Shown piece by piece: positions 1 to 7,423 of a stretch of 64,000 nucleotides of DNA. Both the position numbers and the translations under genes were made by a program. The stretch lies in assembly GCA_024224295.1 (NCBI GenBank), contig JAAENN010000374.1:1-64000 (forward strand). Reading direction: 5' to 3'. Position 1 is the stretch's first letter, and every line of letters begins with the position of its first letter. The DNA comes from Shimia sp. (GTDB taxonomy: Bacteria > Pseudomonadota > Alphaproteobacteria > Rhodobacterales > Rhodobacteraceae). The notes beneath the pieces were generated by a model. The model was not told the origin of the DNA and did no database searches. It saw nothing but the letters and a program-made list of their open reading frames with translations.

Positions 1-657
1 GTCCAGGTCATGGTCGTCTTGATGAACCACGCCCGTCTGATTGGTTTTATCAAGAAAGAGCATGGCAATCCGGCGAAGGGCATTCCGCTATTCAAGCAGC
101 AAAGCGACGGGTGGGAGCCTTGGCCAGATGATGTTCGAGCAGAGTTCAAAGCCCTGGCTTCAAAACGCGCGCGGCTGGTCTACGAGCTTTGCGTTGGCAC
201 GGGCCAGCGCATTGGCGATGTCGTGAAGATGAAGTGGGAACACTTCTCCGATGAAGGATTCGATTTCACGCAGGGAAAAACCGACAAGCCTCTTTGGATC
301 CCGCTCACCGACCGCCTGAAAGCCCATCTCGACGGGCTCGCACGAACGGACGGCACTGTTGTGACCGACGCGAAAGGTCGACCAGTGAGCTACCGTATCG
401 TTGCCGAGGAAATGCGTGCCATCAAAAAGAAGATGAAGCACGAGAAGGCGAGCTACTACAAAACGCACGGGCTCAGGAAAAACGCGACGATTGAGCTTTA
501 TCTGGCCGGATGTGATGACGAAATGGTCAAGGCGGTCACCGGTCACTCAGGCGTCGAGATGCTGAAAAAGTACGGTGGGCCGATCCGGCAAAGAGAGCTC
601 GCGAAGCGTGCTCAAGAGGCGAGAAATCAAATGGAACGAAGCAAGACCGAAACGTGA
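1..657 (+). CDS. Tyrosine-type site-specific integrase, 5'-truncated by the window edge
   Basis: This is the C-terminal catalytic domain of a phage/island tyrosine recombinase, which cuts and rejoins DNA through a covalent 3'-phosphotyrosine. The frame is open to base 1, so the true start lies to the left. Counting from the ATG at base 10, the catalytic set is visible: Arg67 in TGQRIGD, His153 and Arg156 in HGLR, His179 in TGHSG and the nucleophile Tyr188 in KKYGG. The gene stops 68 bases before the 3' end of tRNA-Cys and points towards it, the usual arrangement for an integrase next to its own attachment site. No other island genes are visible, so the element must extend leftwards. The recombinase assignment is firm. 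The kind of element (prophage, integrative element) cannot be told. Confidence 0.9.
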   Translation, partial: VQVMVVLMNHARLIGFIKKEHGNPAKGIPLFKQQSDGWEPWPDDVRAEFKALASKRARLVYELCVGTGQRIGDVVKMKWEHFSDEGFDFTQGKTDKPLWIPLTDRLKAHLDGLARTDGTVVTDAKGRPVSYRIVAEEMRAIKKKMKHEKASYYKTHGLRKNATIELYLAGCDDEMVKAVTGHSGVEMLKKYGGPIRQRELAKRAQEARNQMERSKTET

Positions 658-702
658 AAGTTTCAACGCTTGTTTCAAAAATGGCAGTGAAGGAGATAAG
701 GG

Positions 703-726
703 ATGACGCAAGTCATTGATTTTATT
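703..726 (+). terminator. Weak hairpin plus T-rich tail after the integrase
   Basis: A 5-bp inverted repeat (ATGAC at 703-707, GTCAT at 712-716, GCAA loop) is followed by TGATTTTATT. It could end the integrase transcript just before the convergent tRNA gene. The stem is short, so this is tentative. Confidence 0.3.
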
Positions 727-799
727 GGAGGCGAGTACCGGAATCGAACCGGTGTACACGGATTTGCAATCCGCTGCGTCACCACTCCGCCAACTCGCC
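726..799 (-). tRNA. tRNA-Cys (anticodon GCA)
   Basis: On the minus strand the gene starts GGCGAGT at 799 and closes with ACTCGCC, giving a perfect 7-bp acceptor stem. A discriminator U at 729 and an encoded CCA at 728-726 follow. The anticodon loop reads TTGCAAA, so the anticodon is GCA for cysteine. The T-arm carries GGTTCGATTCC. The 3' half of the gene faces the integrase that ends at 657, so the tRNA 3' end is the likely attachment (att) site of the element to the left. Confidence 0.96.
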
Positions 800-1059
800 A
801 TCCGTGGTGCTCTGAAGTGCTGCTCCAGAGTGGGCGCATAAATGGTATGAATCTTGGGAAGGTGCAAGCCCCTTTTTGACGGCATTTTGTGAAGCTGCGC
901 TTCCTTTACGTTTCGGCAGGCGCTTAGCTTATGTCGGCCAGGGGCTTGATACGGCGCGCAGAGTTGTCACATTCAGGGAAAAGACAAGCGCATACCGTTG
1001 CTGAGATCGCGCGGTTGTGGCAAGAGAACGCAACACGAGTCTGAGCACATGAGAAATCG

Positions 1060-1713
1060 ATGACCGACTATGCCACTCTCCGCACCACGATGGTTGATAC
1101 ACAAATCCGCCCGTCAGATGTGACTAAATTTACTGTTATCGAGGCGATGTTGAACGTGCCGCGTGAGGCGTTTGTACCCAACAGTCAGCGCGATGCGGCC
1201 TATGTAGACACCTGTGTCGTTTTAGACAGAGGTCGGGTTGTGCTGGAGGCGCGCACGCTAGCAAAGATGTTGGACGCGCTGAATATTCAAAATAACGAAC
1301 TGGTGCTGGATGTAGGGGCAGGGCTTGGCTACTCGTCCGCTGTGATCGCACGAATGGCGGAAGCGGTGATTGCTGTGGAGGATGACGCTACGCGGGCGTC
1401 TGAGGCGCAGAGCGCACTGAGCGAGCAAGGCGCGGACAACGCAGTCGTGCACCACGGCGAACTGGTGGATGGCGCGGCAGAGCACGGGCCTTATGATGTG
1501 ATCCTGTTGCAGGGGGGCATAGAGGCATTGCCGGAAGGTCTTCTTGCGCAGCTCAAAGAGGGTGGCCGAATTGCAGCGCTGTTTGTGGAAGGCGCTTTGG
1601 GGGTTGTGCGCATCGGCTATAAACTTGATGGTAATATCAACTGGACCTTTGCGTTTAACGCGGGGGCCCCCGTGATGCCCGGCTTCGAAAAACACCGAGC
1701 TTTCCAATTATAA
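1060..1713 (+). CDS. pcm: Protein-L-isoaspartate O-methyltransferase family protein
   Basis: A 217-residue cytosolic methyltransferase of the PIMT family, which methylates isoaspartyl residues in damaged proteins using S-adenosylmethionine. The N-terminal stretch containing MVDTQIRP and the PREAFVP motif are typical of the alphaproteobacterial branch. SAM-binding motif I is seen as VLDVGAGLGYSSA near residue 80. The gene ends 41 bases before tolC on the same strand, a pairing I know from other Rhodobacteraceae. The ribosome site before ATG 1060 is weak, but no better in-frame start is nearby. Whether it repairs isoaspartate or acts on another substrate cannot be told from sequence. Confidence 0.88.
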   Translation: MTDYATLRTTMVDTQIRPSDVTKFTVIEAMLNVPREAFVPNSQRDAAYVDTCVVLDRGRVVLEARTLAKMLDALNIQNNELVLDVGAGLGYSSAVIARMAEAVIAVEDDATRASEAQSALSEQGADNAVVHHGELVDGAAEHGPYDVILLQGGIEALPEGLLAQLKEGGRIAALFVEGALGVVRIGYKLDGNINWTFAFNAGAPVMPGFEKHRAFQL

Positions 1714-1754
1714 GGTCCTGAAAGCGGACCAACGACACGCAGGAGGCAGCAGCC

Positions 1755-3167
1755 ATGTTCCAGAAGGTTCACAAAGCGGTTCGACACGGTGCGCTGGCAC
1801 TGACGGTTTCGGCACTATCATTTGGGGCCGCGCAGGCACAGACGCTTTCTGATGCGCTGGCCACTGCCTACGAGCACAGCGGCTTGTTGGAGCAAAATCG
1901 GGCGCTGTTGCGGGCGGCGGACGAAGACGTGGCCATCACTCAGGCGTTGTTGCGGCCGATCATCAATTGGTTCGGCAACGTCAATTATGATTATGGTCGG
2001 ACCGGCTCTGGCTCCGTGACAAATTCAGTGGGTTGGACCCCTTATGCCAATATTGGCGTTTCCGCGGATCTGCTGCTGTTTGACAATGGCAACTCCAAAC
2101 TGGCTGTAGAAGCGGCCAAAGAGAGCGTGTTGGCGACACGCCAAGGGCTGGTGTCTTTGGAGCAGACTGTGCTGTTCAACGCAGTGCAGGCCTTTATGGA
2201 CGTTGTGGCTGATGATGAGCTTGTAAAATTGCGCCAGAACAACCTGAGACTTCTGGAGCGGGAACTTCAGGCTGCGCAAGACCGGTTTGAAGTTGGCGAA
2301 GTAACGCGGACCGACGTGGCACTGGCGGAAGCTCGTTTGGCCGGAGCGCGCGCGCAATTGGCGGCAGCTCAGGGGGACCTTGAAGCCAGCAAAGAGTTTT
2401 ATGCGGCAGCTGTTGGTGAGCGGCCTGGAAATTTGGTGACACCGCGCAGTCTTCCCAAGGCTGCCAGCTCGCTTGATCAGGCCAAAACGGTTGCGGTACG
2501 CTCTCACCCGCAGATGTTGCAAGCTCAATTCCAAATCTCGGCGTCCGAAATCAACGTACAACGGGCGCGGGCGGCCATGGGGCCAACTGTTACGCTGAAA
2601 ACCAACATAGGTGCACGGCGCGACTTCGATTCGTCGGCCTTCTCTGATTCCGCCCGTGTGGGTGTCGAGTTGGGTGGTCCGATTTACCAAGGTGGCCGGC
2701 TGTCGGCCCTGCTGCGCCAGTCGATGGCGCGTCGCGATGCAGAGCGAGCAAACCTGCATGTGGTACGTCACAACATTCGCCAGAATGCCGGTACGTCCTG
2801 GGCGCGGTTGATTGCAGCTGGTGCGCAGATTCAGGCAAGTGCCCGTCAAGTGGAAGCATCGCGGATTGCATTTGAGGGCGTGCGTGAAGAGGCCAAATTG
2901 GGCGCTCGGACCACGTTGGACGTGTTGACCGCTGAGCAGGATTTGTTGGACGCGGAAGCAGATCGCATTGATGCGCAGGCGGTACAGATCGTGGCGGCCT
3001 ATGCGGTTCTGTCTTCCATGGGGCTTTTAACCGTGGATCACTTGAACCTGCGGGTGGAACGCTATGATCCGGAAGCTTACTTCAACATGGTGAAAAACGC
3101 CCCGGCTCTGCGGTCTGATCAAGGTAAAAAATTAGACCGTGTGCTTAAAGCAATTGGGAAAGAATAA
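1755..3167 (+). CDS. tolC: TolC-family outer membrane efflux/secretion channel
   Basis: A 470-residue outer membrane factor, the trimeric channel that links inner-membrane efflux pumps or type I secretion exporters to the outside. Residues 1-28 form a signal peptide likely cut after AQA. The mature protein has the two repeated helical hairpin halves of the family, with the LLLFDNG and GGPIYQGGR segments matching the strand-to-helix transitions of each half. The length fits the usual 450-490 residues. A strong AGGAGG sits before ATG 1755. It lies downstream of pcm and upstream of the PopZ-like gene. No pump partner is adjacent, so it probably serves several systems. Confidence 0.93.
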   Translation: MFQKVHKAVRHGALALTVSALSFGAAQAQTLSDALATAYEHSGLLEQNRALLRAADEDVAITQALLRPIINWFGNVNYDYGRTGSGSVTNSVGWTPYANIGVSADLLLFDNGNSKLAVEAAKESVLATRQGLVSLEQTVLFNAVQAFMDVVADDELVKLRQNNLRLLERELQAAQDRFEVGEVTRTDVALAEARLAGARAQLAAAQGDLEASKEFYAAAVGERPGNLVTPRSLPKAASSLDQAKTVAVRSHPQMLQAQFQISASEINVQRARAAMGPTVTLKTNIGARRDFDSSAFSDSARVGVELGGPIYQGGRLSALLRQSMARRDAERANLHVVRHNIRQNAGTSWARLIAAGAQIQASARQVEASRIAFEGVREEAKLGARTTLDVLTAEQDLLDAEADRIDAQAVQIVAAYAVLSSMGLLTVDHLNLRVERYDPEAYFNMVKNAPALRSDQGKKLDRVLKAIGKE

Positions 3168-3239
3168 CATTTTTCCTATCTGTTGTATGGCTTAGCGGCA
3201 GAGGCTACACTCTTCGTGAGGTAAGAGTGGTGAATTTCT

Positions 3240-4166
3240 ATGTCCGATCCAGTGACCAACACGGAAATCGAAGATGTTTTGACGTCTATCCGCCGGCTTG
3301 TGTCGGAGAATCGGCCTTTGCCCGAAGCGGACAAAGACGCGCCTTCGGCACGTCCGTTGGCGTTTGATACGTCATCGGCTCAGGGCGAGGTAGCGGAAGA
3401 AAAGACCGTTGCGTCGGAAGCGCCACTTGCTTTGGTGCTGACGCCTGCCCTGCGGGTTGAAGATGCACCTGAACTTGATGCGGCTGGGGACGGTGTAGAA
3501 GAACAGGACGCCGTCGACGAGGCAGTTGCTTTGGGCGTTACTGAGGCTGATCCGATTGAAGAGGCGGTCTTTGATGAAGAGCCGATTGAGCCGGAAGCTG
3601 TGGACTTTTCTGATGTTGAGCAAGACCAGGTTTCTTTTGAAACTGAAGGGTATACGCCGGAGTTTTCCGAGACCATTCAGGATGATGTGATGGTTGAAGT
3701 GGCATCTGAGGGTGAGACAAGTGCATCTGATGATGAGGTGCCAATGGCCTTTGATACGGTGAGCGATGCTGCGCCGGAAGAAGCGGTGGATGAAGAGCAG
3801 CCATTTGATTTCAAACAGGTGTTGGAAGCCCGGATTCATCAATTCCGTGATGCTACGTCCACGGAAGATGTGGCCTATGCTCCGGAGGCGGATGCTGCGC
3901 CGGAGATGGCGGACGCGGTGATGGATGAACTGCGGGCGCATATGCCGGAAGAGATTGCTGGGTCTGCTGAGATCGTAGATGTAGACACGCTGTCTGAGGC
4001 GATGGACGAAACCGCTGAAATTGACGAGGCGATGCTGCGTGAAATGGTTGCGGATATTGTGCGTCAGGAACTGCAAGGCGCGCTTGGTGAGCGGATCACA
4101 CGGAATGTGCGCAAGTTGGTACGGCGCGAAATCCACCGCGCTTTGGCAGCTCACGACCTCGGATAG
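3240..4166 (+). CDS. DUF2497 / PopZ-like polar organising protein
   Basis: A 308-residue, very acidic protein. The conserved parts are the two ends: residues 1-25 contain the IEDVLTSIRRLVSEN helix, and the last ~50 residues hold the basic helical block ending with RKLVRREIHRAL. Between them lies a long Glu/Asp/Ala/Pro-rich region that looks disordered. This is the layout of the DUF2497 family, which includes Caulobacter PopZ, a scaffold that self-assembles through its C-terminus and recruits partners through its N-terminal helix. The acidic linker is longer than in Caulobacter PopZ (177 residues). A scaffold role at a cell pole is inferred from the family. A 7-bp inverted repeat at 3208-3229 lies just before the start. 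Confidence 0.8.
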   Translation: MSDPVTNTEIEDVLTSIRRLVSENRPLPEADKDAPSARPLAFDTSSAQGEVAEEKTVASEAPLALVLTPALRVEDAPELDAAGDGVEEQDAVDEAVALGVTEADPIEEAVFDEEPIEPEAVDFSDVEQDQVSFETEGYTPEFSETIQDDVMVEVASEGETSASDDEVPMAFDTVSDAAPEEAVDEEQPFDFKQVLEARIHQFRDATSTEDVAYAPEADAAPEMADAVMDELRAHMPEEIAGSAEIVDVDTLSEAMDETAEIDEAMLREMVADIVRQELQGALGERITRNVRKLVRREIHRALAAHDLG

Positions 4167-4201
4167 GTTAACAGCGTCGCGCTCCACGGAGATATTTAAA
4201 C

Positions 4202-4237
4202 AACAAAAAGCGCGCCCATTTGAGCGCGCTTTTTGTT
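4202..4237. terminator. Bidirectional rho-independent terminator
   Basis: A perfect 14-bp inverted repeat (arms 4202-4215 and 4224-4237, 8-base loop) has a GC-rich inner stem and A/T tracts on the outside, so it can work on both strands. It sits between the converging DUF2497 gene and the 106-residue gene on the minus strand. Confidence 0.9.
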
Positions 4238-4257
4238 AGGCAGCTTGTCAACTTTAC

Positions 4258-4578
4258 TTAGGCAGCTTCGGCCTGTGCGGCGGCGTTGCGGCGTTCGCTT
4301 TCTTCGCGCGAGAGCGCGACAGAGGTGCGGACACCTTTGCCAACAAATTCCATCAGGCCTTCGACCACACGTTCGTTAGGGTCAATGCCTGCGCAGGACA
4401 GCACTTCGCGACCGTCGCGGGACCGGGCCCAACGGGCAATCTGTTCCGGGCCGTTGCCGTATTTCTTGTCATCCGCAATGGCATCATCCAAGGCCGCTAG
4501 AACCACAGCTGCGAACAGCTTGCGTGCACGGTTGCCTTGTTCATTGTTGTATGCCGCTGCATCAACGAAATGGGTCAT
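4258..4578 (-). CDS. Conserved hypothetical protein, 106 residues
   Basis: A small soluble, mostly helical protein without signal peptide or membrane segment. Features include an N-terminal [22 protein letters not shown] region, an [14 protein letters not shown] segment, [14 protein letters not shown] and a charged Ala-rich tail. I recall similar ~100-residue proteins, possibly Pfam DUF6280, in Rhodobacteraceae, but cannot confirm this. It is transcribed divergently from efp across a 219-base gap and shares a terminator with the DUF2497 gene. No function is proposed. Confidence 0.75.
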   Translation of the reverse strand: MTHFVDAAAYNNEQGNRARKLFAAVVLAALDDAIADDKKYGNGPEQIARWARSRDGREVLSCAGIDPNERVVEGLMEFVGKGVRTSVALSREESERRNAAAQAEAA

Positions 4579-4797
4579 CTCGTCGTCCTTGTGTTATTGC
4601 TCTTGTATTTCCGGCGTGGCGCTCCTTATGACGCATCCAAGCCGATTCGAATAGTCCTCAGTTGCATAGCTTCTATGCGGAATTTGCATAGCATCCTGTG
4701 GATTTTCCTCGTGACAGGCTGTCTTGCCACCTGTCGACTGGGCAGATATAGGAGGCTAAACACTCCGATCAACCTTTTTTGCTTAGGTTTTCTTAAT

Positions 4798-5361
4798 ATG
4801 CCCAAGATCAACGGTAACGAAATTCGCCCCGGTAACGTGCTGGAGCACAATGGTGGTCTTTGGGCTGCTGTGAAAGTAGACCATGTGAAGCCCGGTAAAG
4901 GCGGCGCATTTGCGCAGGTCGAGATGAAGAATTTGCGCAATGGTTCCAAGCTGAACGAGCGTTTCCGGTCAGCCGATAAGGTCGAGCGCGTTCGTCTTGA
5001 GCAGAAGGATCAGCAGTTCCTGTATGAAGACGACGGAATGCTGATCTTTATGGACACCCAAAGCTATGAGCAAAATCAGATTCCTGCGGATCTGCTGGGT
5101 GATCGTCGTCCGTTCCTGCAGGATGGCATGACCATTGTTGTGGAATTCCACGAGGCCGAGGCTCTGAACGCAAGCCTGCCACAGAAAGTAACCTGCAAGA
5201 TTGTGGAAACCGAGCCTGTTGTGAAAGGTCAGACCGCCGCGAATTCGTTTAAGCCAGCTGTTCTGGACAACGGCGTGAAAGTCATGGTGCCACCGTTCGT
5301 GGGCCAGGATGAGAACATTGTCGTGAACACCGAGACGATGGAATATTCCGAGCGCGCATAA
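4798..5361 (+). CDS. efp: Translation elongation factor P
   Basis: A 187-residue EF-P, which binds between the P and E sites of the ribosome and relieves stalling at polyproline runs. It starts at ATG 4798 ([13 protein letters not shown]). The frame is open further upstream, but that stretch is not EF-P-like and lies in the divergent promoter region. The modification loop reads KPGKGGAF with Lys34 at its tip, as in EF-Ps that are beta-lysylated by EpmA; no epmA/epmB gene is in the window. The three beta-barrel domains and the C-terminal domain ending ETMEYSERA are complete. Confidence 0.96.
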   Translation: MPKINGNEIRPGNVLEHNGGLWAAVKVDHVKPGKGGAFAQVEMKNLRNGSKLNERFRSADKVERVRLEQKDQQFLYEDDGMLIFMDTQSYEQNQIPADLLGDRRPFLQDGMTIVVEFHEAEALNASLPQKVTCKIVETEPVVKGQTAANSFKPAVLDNGVKVMVPPFVGQDENIVVNTETMEYSERA

Positions 5362-5414
5362 GCCGCGCTCGGACTTCCATCCCCGCGCCATTTGCCGGGG
5401 GTTAAATTGATAAG

Positions 5415-5442
5415 CCTCCGGTGACATCACTGGAGGTTTTTT
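5415..5442 (+). terminator. efp terminator hairpin overlapping the ribosome site of the next gene
   Basis: A 9-bp stem with one G-T pair (5415-5423 with 5428-5436, ACAT loop) is followed by six T residues at 5437-5442. The 3' arm contains GGAGG at 5432-5436, which is also the only Shine-Dalgarno for the GTG start at 5443. Confidence 0.75.
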
Positions 5443-5913
5443 GTGATTAGATTTTTGAGAGCGGATGAAGTTAAAAAGCTTCTGCCATTGTCGGTACAGG
5501 TGAATGCTTTGCATGAGGCAGAACACCCGGAGCAGTACCGCGGAGATGCGACACCGGAAGATGTGATGGGGTTCTTCACACAGAAGCTGTCCGAAGGGGC
5601 GCGGGTCTTCGTTGCTGAAGGGCCTGATGGGGCGCTGAAAGGATTCCTGCTGGCCGTGCCTGTGGTGCGGGACGCGTCGCCGTTTCTGCATCCGGCCCGA
5701 CATGTGGAGCTAGACCAAATATGTGTCGACGAGACTTGCCGAGCGCAGGGCGTTGGCAAGGCGTTGGTCGATGCTATGGAAACCTGGATGCGGGAGAACG
5801 ACTTCCTCGAATGGAAATCGATGGTGCATGGCTTCAACACCCACTCCCAAAACCTCATGCGCAGACAGGGAGCAGAGGTACTCGGGCTGCGCTATCGCAA
5901 AGTGTGTGACTGA
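5443..5913 (+). CDS. GNAT-family N-acetyltransferase
   Basis: A 156-residue GCN5-related acetyltransferase that would move acetyl from acetyl-CoA to an unknown amine. The signature region is LDQICVDETCRAQGVGKAL, with the R/Q-x-x-G-x-G/A acetyl-CoA loop near residue 103, followed by HGFNTHSQNLMRRQGAE, typical of the C-terminal half. The GTG start at 5443 is chosen because GGAGG lies 6 bases upstream; that GGAGG is buried in the efp terminator hairpin. The stop codon (5911-5913) directly abuts the stop of the convergent ygfZ gene. The substrate cannot be predicted. Confidence 0.83.
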   Translation: MIRFLRADEVKKLLPLSVQVNALHEAEHPEQYRGDATPEDVMGFFTQKLSEGARVFVAEGPDGALKGFLLAVPVVRDASPFLHPARHVELDQICVDETCRAQGVGKALVDAMETWMRENDFLEWKSMVHGFNTHSQNLMRRQGAEVLGLRYRKVCD

Positions 5914-6657
5914 TCAGGTTGGAAAGCAGATTCTGGCATCGCCAGCGATCATGTCCGCACCGGCGCGGTCAAAGCGCAGGTAGGCAAGCGCTTGGTTGCC
6001 CGCAATGCTGTGTAGGGTGCCAACAGGGCGATCGTCCTTTAGGATCGGTGTGCCCGGCTTGGCTTCTCCATCGATTTTGACCAAGGCGAGACCTTTGCGC
6101 AGCTCGGTTTTGTGCTTCATGCGGGCGGTGACTTCTTGCCCGACGTAGCAGCCCTTTTTGAAGTCGACGCCATTCAGTCGTTCAAAGCCCATTTCGAGAA
6201 TGAAGCTGTTTTGGTCGAGCTCCAAACCGGCGTTGGGCACTTGGTTGGCAACGTAGAGCGCGGTCCAGTCGGTAGCGTGATCGTCTTGTGGTGTGTCGCG
6301 GTAGGCGCGCCAGCCAAGGTTGGACGAGCGGGGATCCACTGTGCCATCGTCGGGCGCGTCACCGAGGCCGCGATGCAGATGGAGATCGGTTGGCTCAATC
6401 GTGACGTCGGCGCGTAGTTTGTACATGGTCAGGCGCTGTTGCAGCGCGGGAGCCTGTGCCGCGTCTGCATCCAGAAGGACGGAGTCACCGTCGCGTTTGA
6501 GGAAGAAGTCCGCCAGGTACTTGCCCTGTGGCGTCAAGATTGCCGCGTAGAGCAGACCATCGGTCAGATGGGTCATGTCGTTGGTGATGAGGCCTTGCAA
6601 AAAGCTCTCAGTGTCATTGCCGGTAAGGCGTAGAATGCTACGATCTGACGTGGACAT
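5914..6657 (-). CDS. ygfZ: YgfZ/CAF17-family iron-sulfur cluster assembly protein
   Basis: A 247-residue folate-binding YgfZ-like protein, related to GcvT, that helps maintain or insert Fe-S clusters in certain enzymes. The family signature KGCYVGQEVTARM is present, with the conserved Cys in KGCYxGQE. The N-terminus matches relatives (SILRLTGNDTESFLQGLITND). The frame stays open upstream to 6957, but the ATG at 6657 is chosen because the added residues are unlike the family and overlap the neighbouring gene. It diverges from the glycosyltransferase at 6731. Confidence 0.9.
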   Translation of the reverse strand: MSTSDRSILRLTGNDTESFLQGLITNDMTHLTDGLLYAAILTPQGKYLADFFLKRDGDSVLLDADAAQAPALQQRLTMYKLRADVTIEPTDLHLHRGLGDAPDDGTVDPRSSNLGWRAYRDTPQDDHATDWTALYVANQVPNAGLELDQNSFILEMGFERLNGVDFKKGCYVGQEVTARMKHKTELRKGLALVKIDGEAKPGTPILKDDRPVGTLHSIAGNQALAYLRFDRAGADMIAGDARICFPT

Positions 6658-6730
6658 GCCGCTGCTCCTGTTCTTGCGCTCTCCTGTCATATAGAAGCGA
6701 TGTCGCCGTGCAACAGGGCTGGAGTAAGAA

Positions 6731-7417
6731 ATGCGTGCACCCGTGAGTGTTGTGATACCGACATTGAATGAAGAAAGCGGTTTACCTGCGTGTTTGGGAG
6801 CGCTTTTTGAAGGTGTGTCCGCAGGCGTGATCCGGGAGTTGATTGTGGCGGACGGTGGGTCCAGCGATGGCACGTTGGAAATCGCAGAAGAGGCCGGGGC
6901 AGAGATTGTGCGCTGTGCAGCGTCGCGGGGCGGACAGCTCCGGTCAGGCGCGGCCAAGGCGAAAGGCGAGTGGCTGTTATTCGTGCATGCGGATACGGTG
7001 TTGTCAGACGGCTGGCGTGTTGTTGTGGAGGCGCATTTGGCGCAAGCGGATGTTGCCGGATATTTTGCGCTACGGTTTGAGAAAGGCGGTATCGCGGGTC
7101 ACCTTGTGGCTGGGTGGGCCAACGTCCGAAGTCGCTTGTTTGGCTTGCCCTATGGCGATCAAGGGCTTTTGATTTCCCGCCAGCTCTATGAAGAGGTTGG
7201 CGGGTTTGCCGCGATCCCCTTGATGGAAGATGTGTCGCTAGCGCGACGGTTAGGGCGACGACGGTTTGCCAAATTGGAGGCACGGGCGGTAACCAGCCCG
7301 CGCAAGTATCAAGAGCAAGGGTGGCTGCGCCGGGGGGGGGGCAATCTATGGACTTTGTTGAGGTATTTAGTGGGGGTATCGCCGGAGACACTGGCGGCGG
7401 CATACCGTCGCCAGTGA
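6731..7417 (+). CDS. TIGR04283-like family 2 glycosyltransferase
   Basis: A 228-residue GT-A fold glycosyltransferase. It begins VSVVIPTLNEESGLPACL and has the nucleotide-binding ADGGSSDGT and FVHADT (DxD-like) motifs, then GDQGLLISR and PLMEDVSLARRL. This resembles the short TIGR04283 family. Its frequent partner, a TIGR04282 protein, is not seen here. The C-terminal part holds a run of ten G residues (7332-7341) inside an RRGGG stretch. A slip there would change the last ~25 residues. Donor and acceptor are unknown. Confidence 0.82.
   Translation: MRAPVSVVIPTLNEESGLPACLGALFEGVSAGVIRELIVADGGSSDGTLEIAEEAGAEIVRCAASRGGQLRSGAAKAKGEWLLFVHADTVLSDGWRVVVEAHLAQADVAGYFALRFEKGGIAGHLVAGWANVRSRLFGLPYGDQGLLISRQLYEEVGGFAAIPLMEDVSLARRLGRRRFAKLEARAVTSPRKYQEQGWLRRGGGNLWTLLRYLVGVSPETLAAAYRRQ
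7332..7341 (+). repeat. Homopolymer tract of ten G inside the glycosyltransferase gene
   Basis: Ten consecutive G residues lie about 75 bases before the stop codon of the glycosyltransferase. As written the frame is intact. The tract is prone to slippage in vivo and to sequencing error. Confidence 0.95.
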
Positions 7418-7423
7418 CCTGAG

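Noticed and set aside
3372-4187. A 271-codon minus-strand frame opposite the DUF2497 gene
   Set aside because: It reflects the biased Glu/Asp codons of the plus-strand gene and overlaps it entirely.
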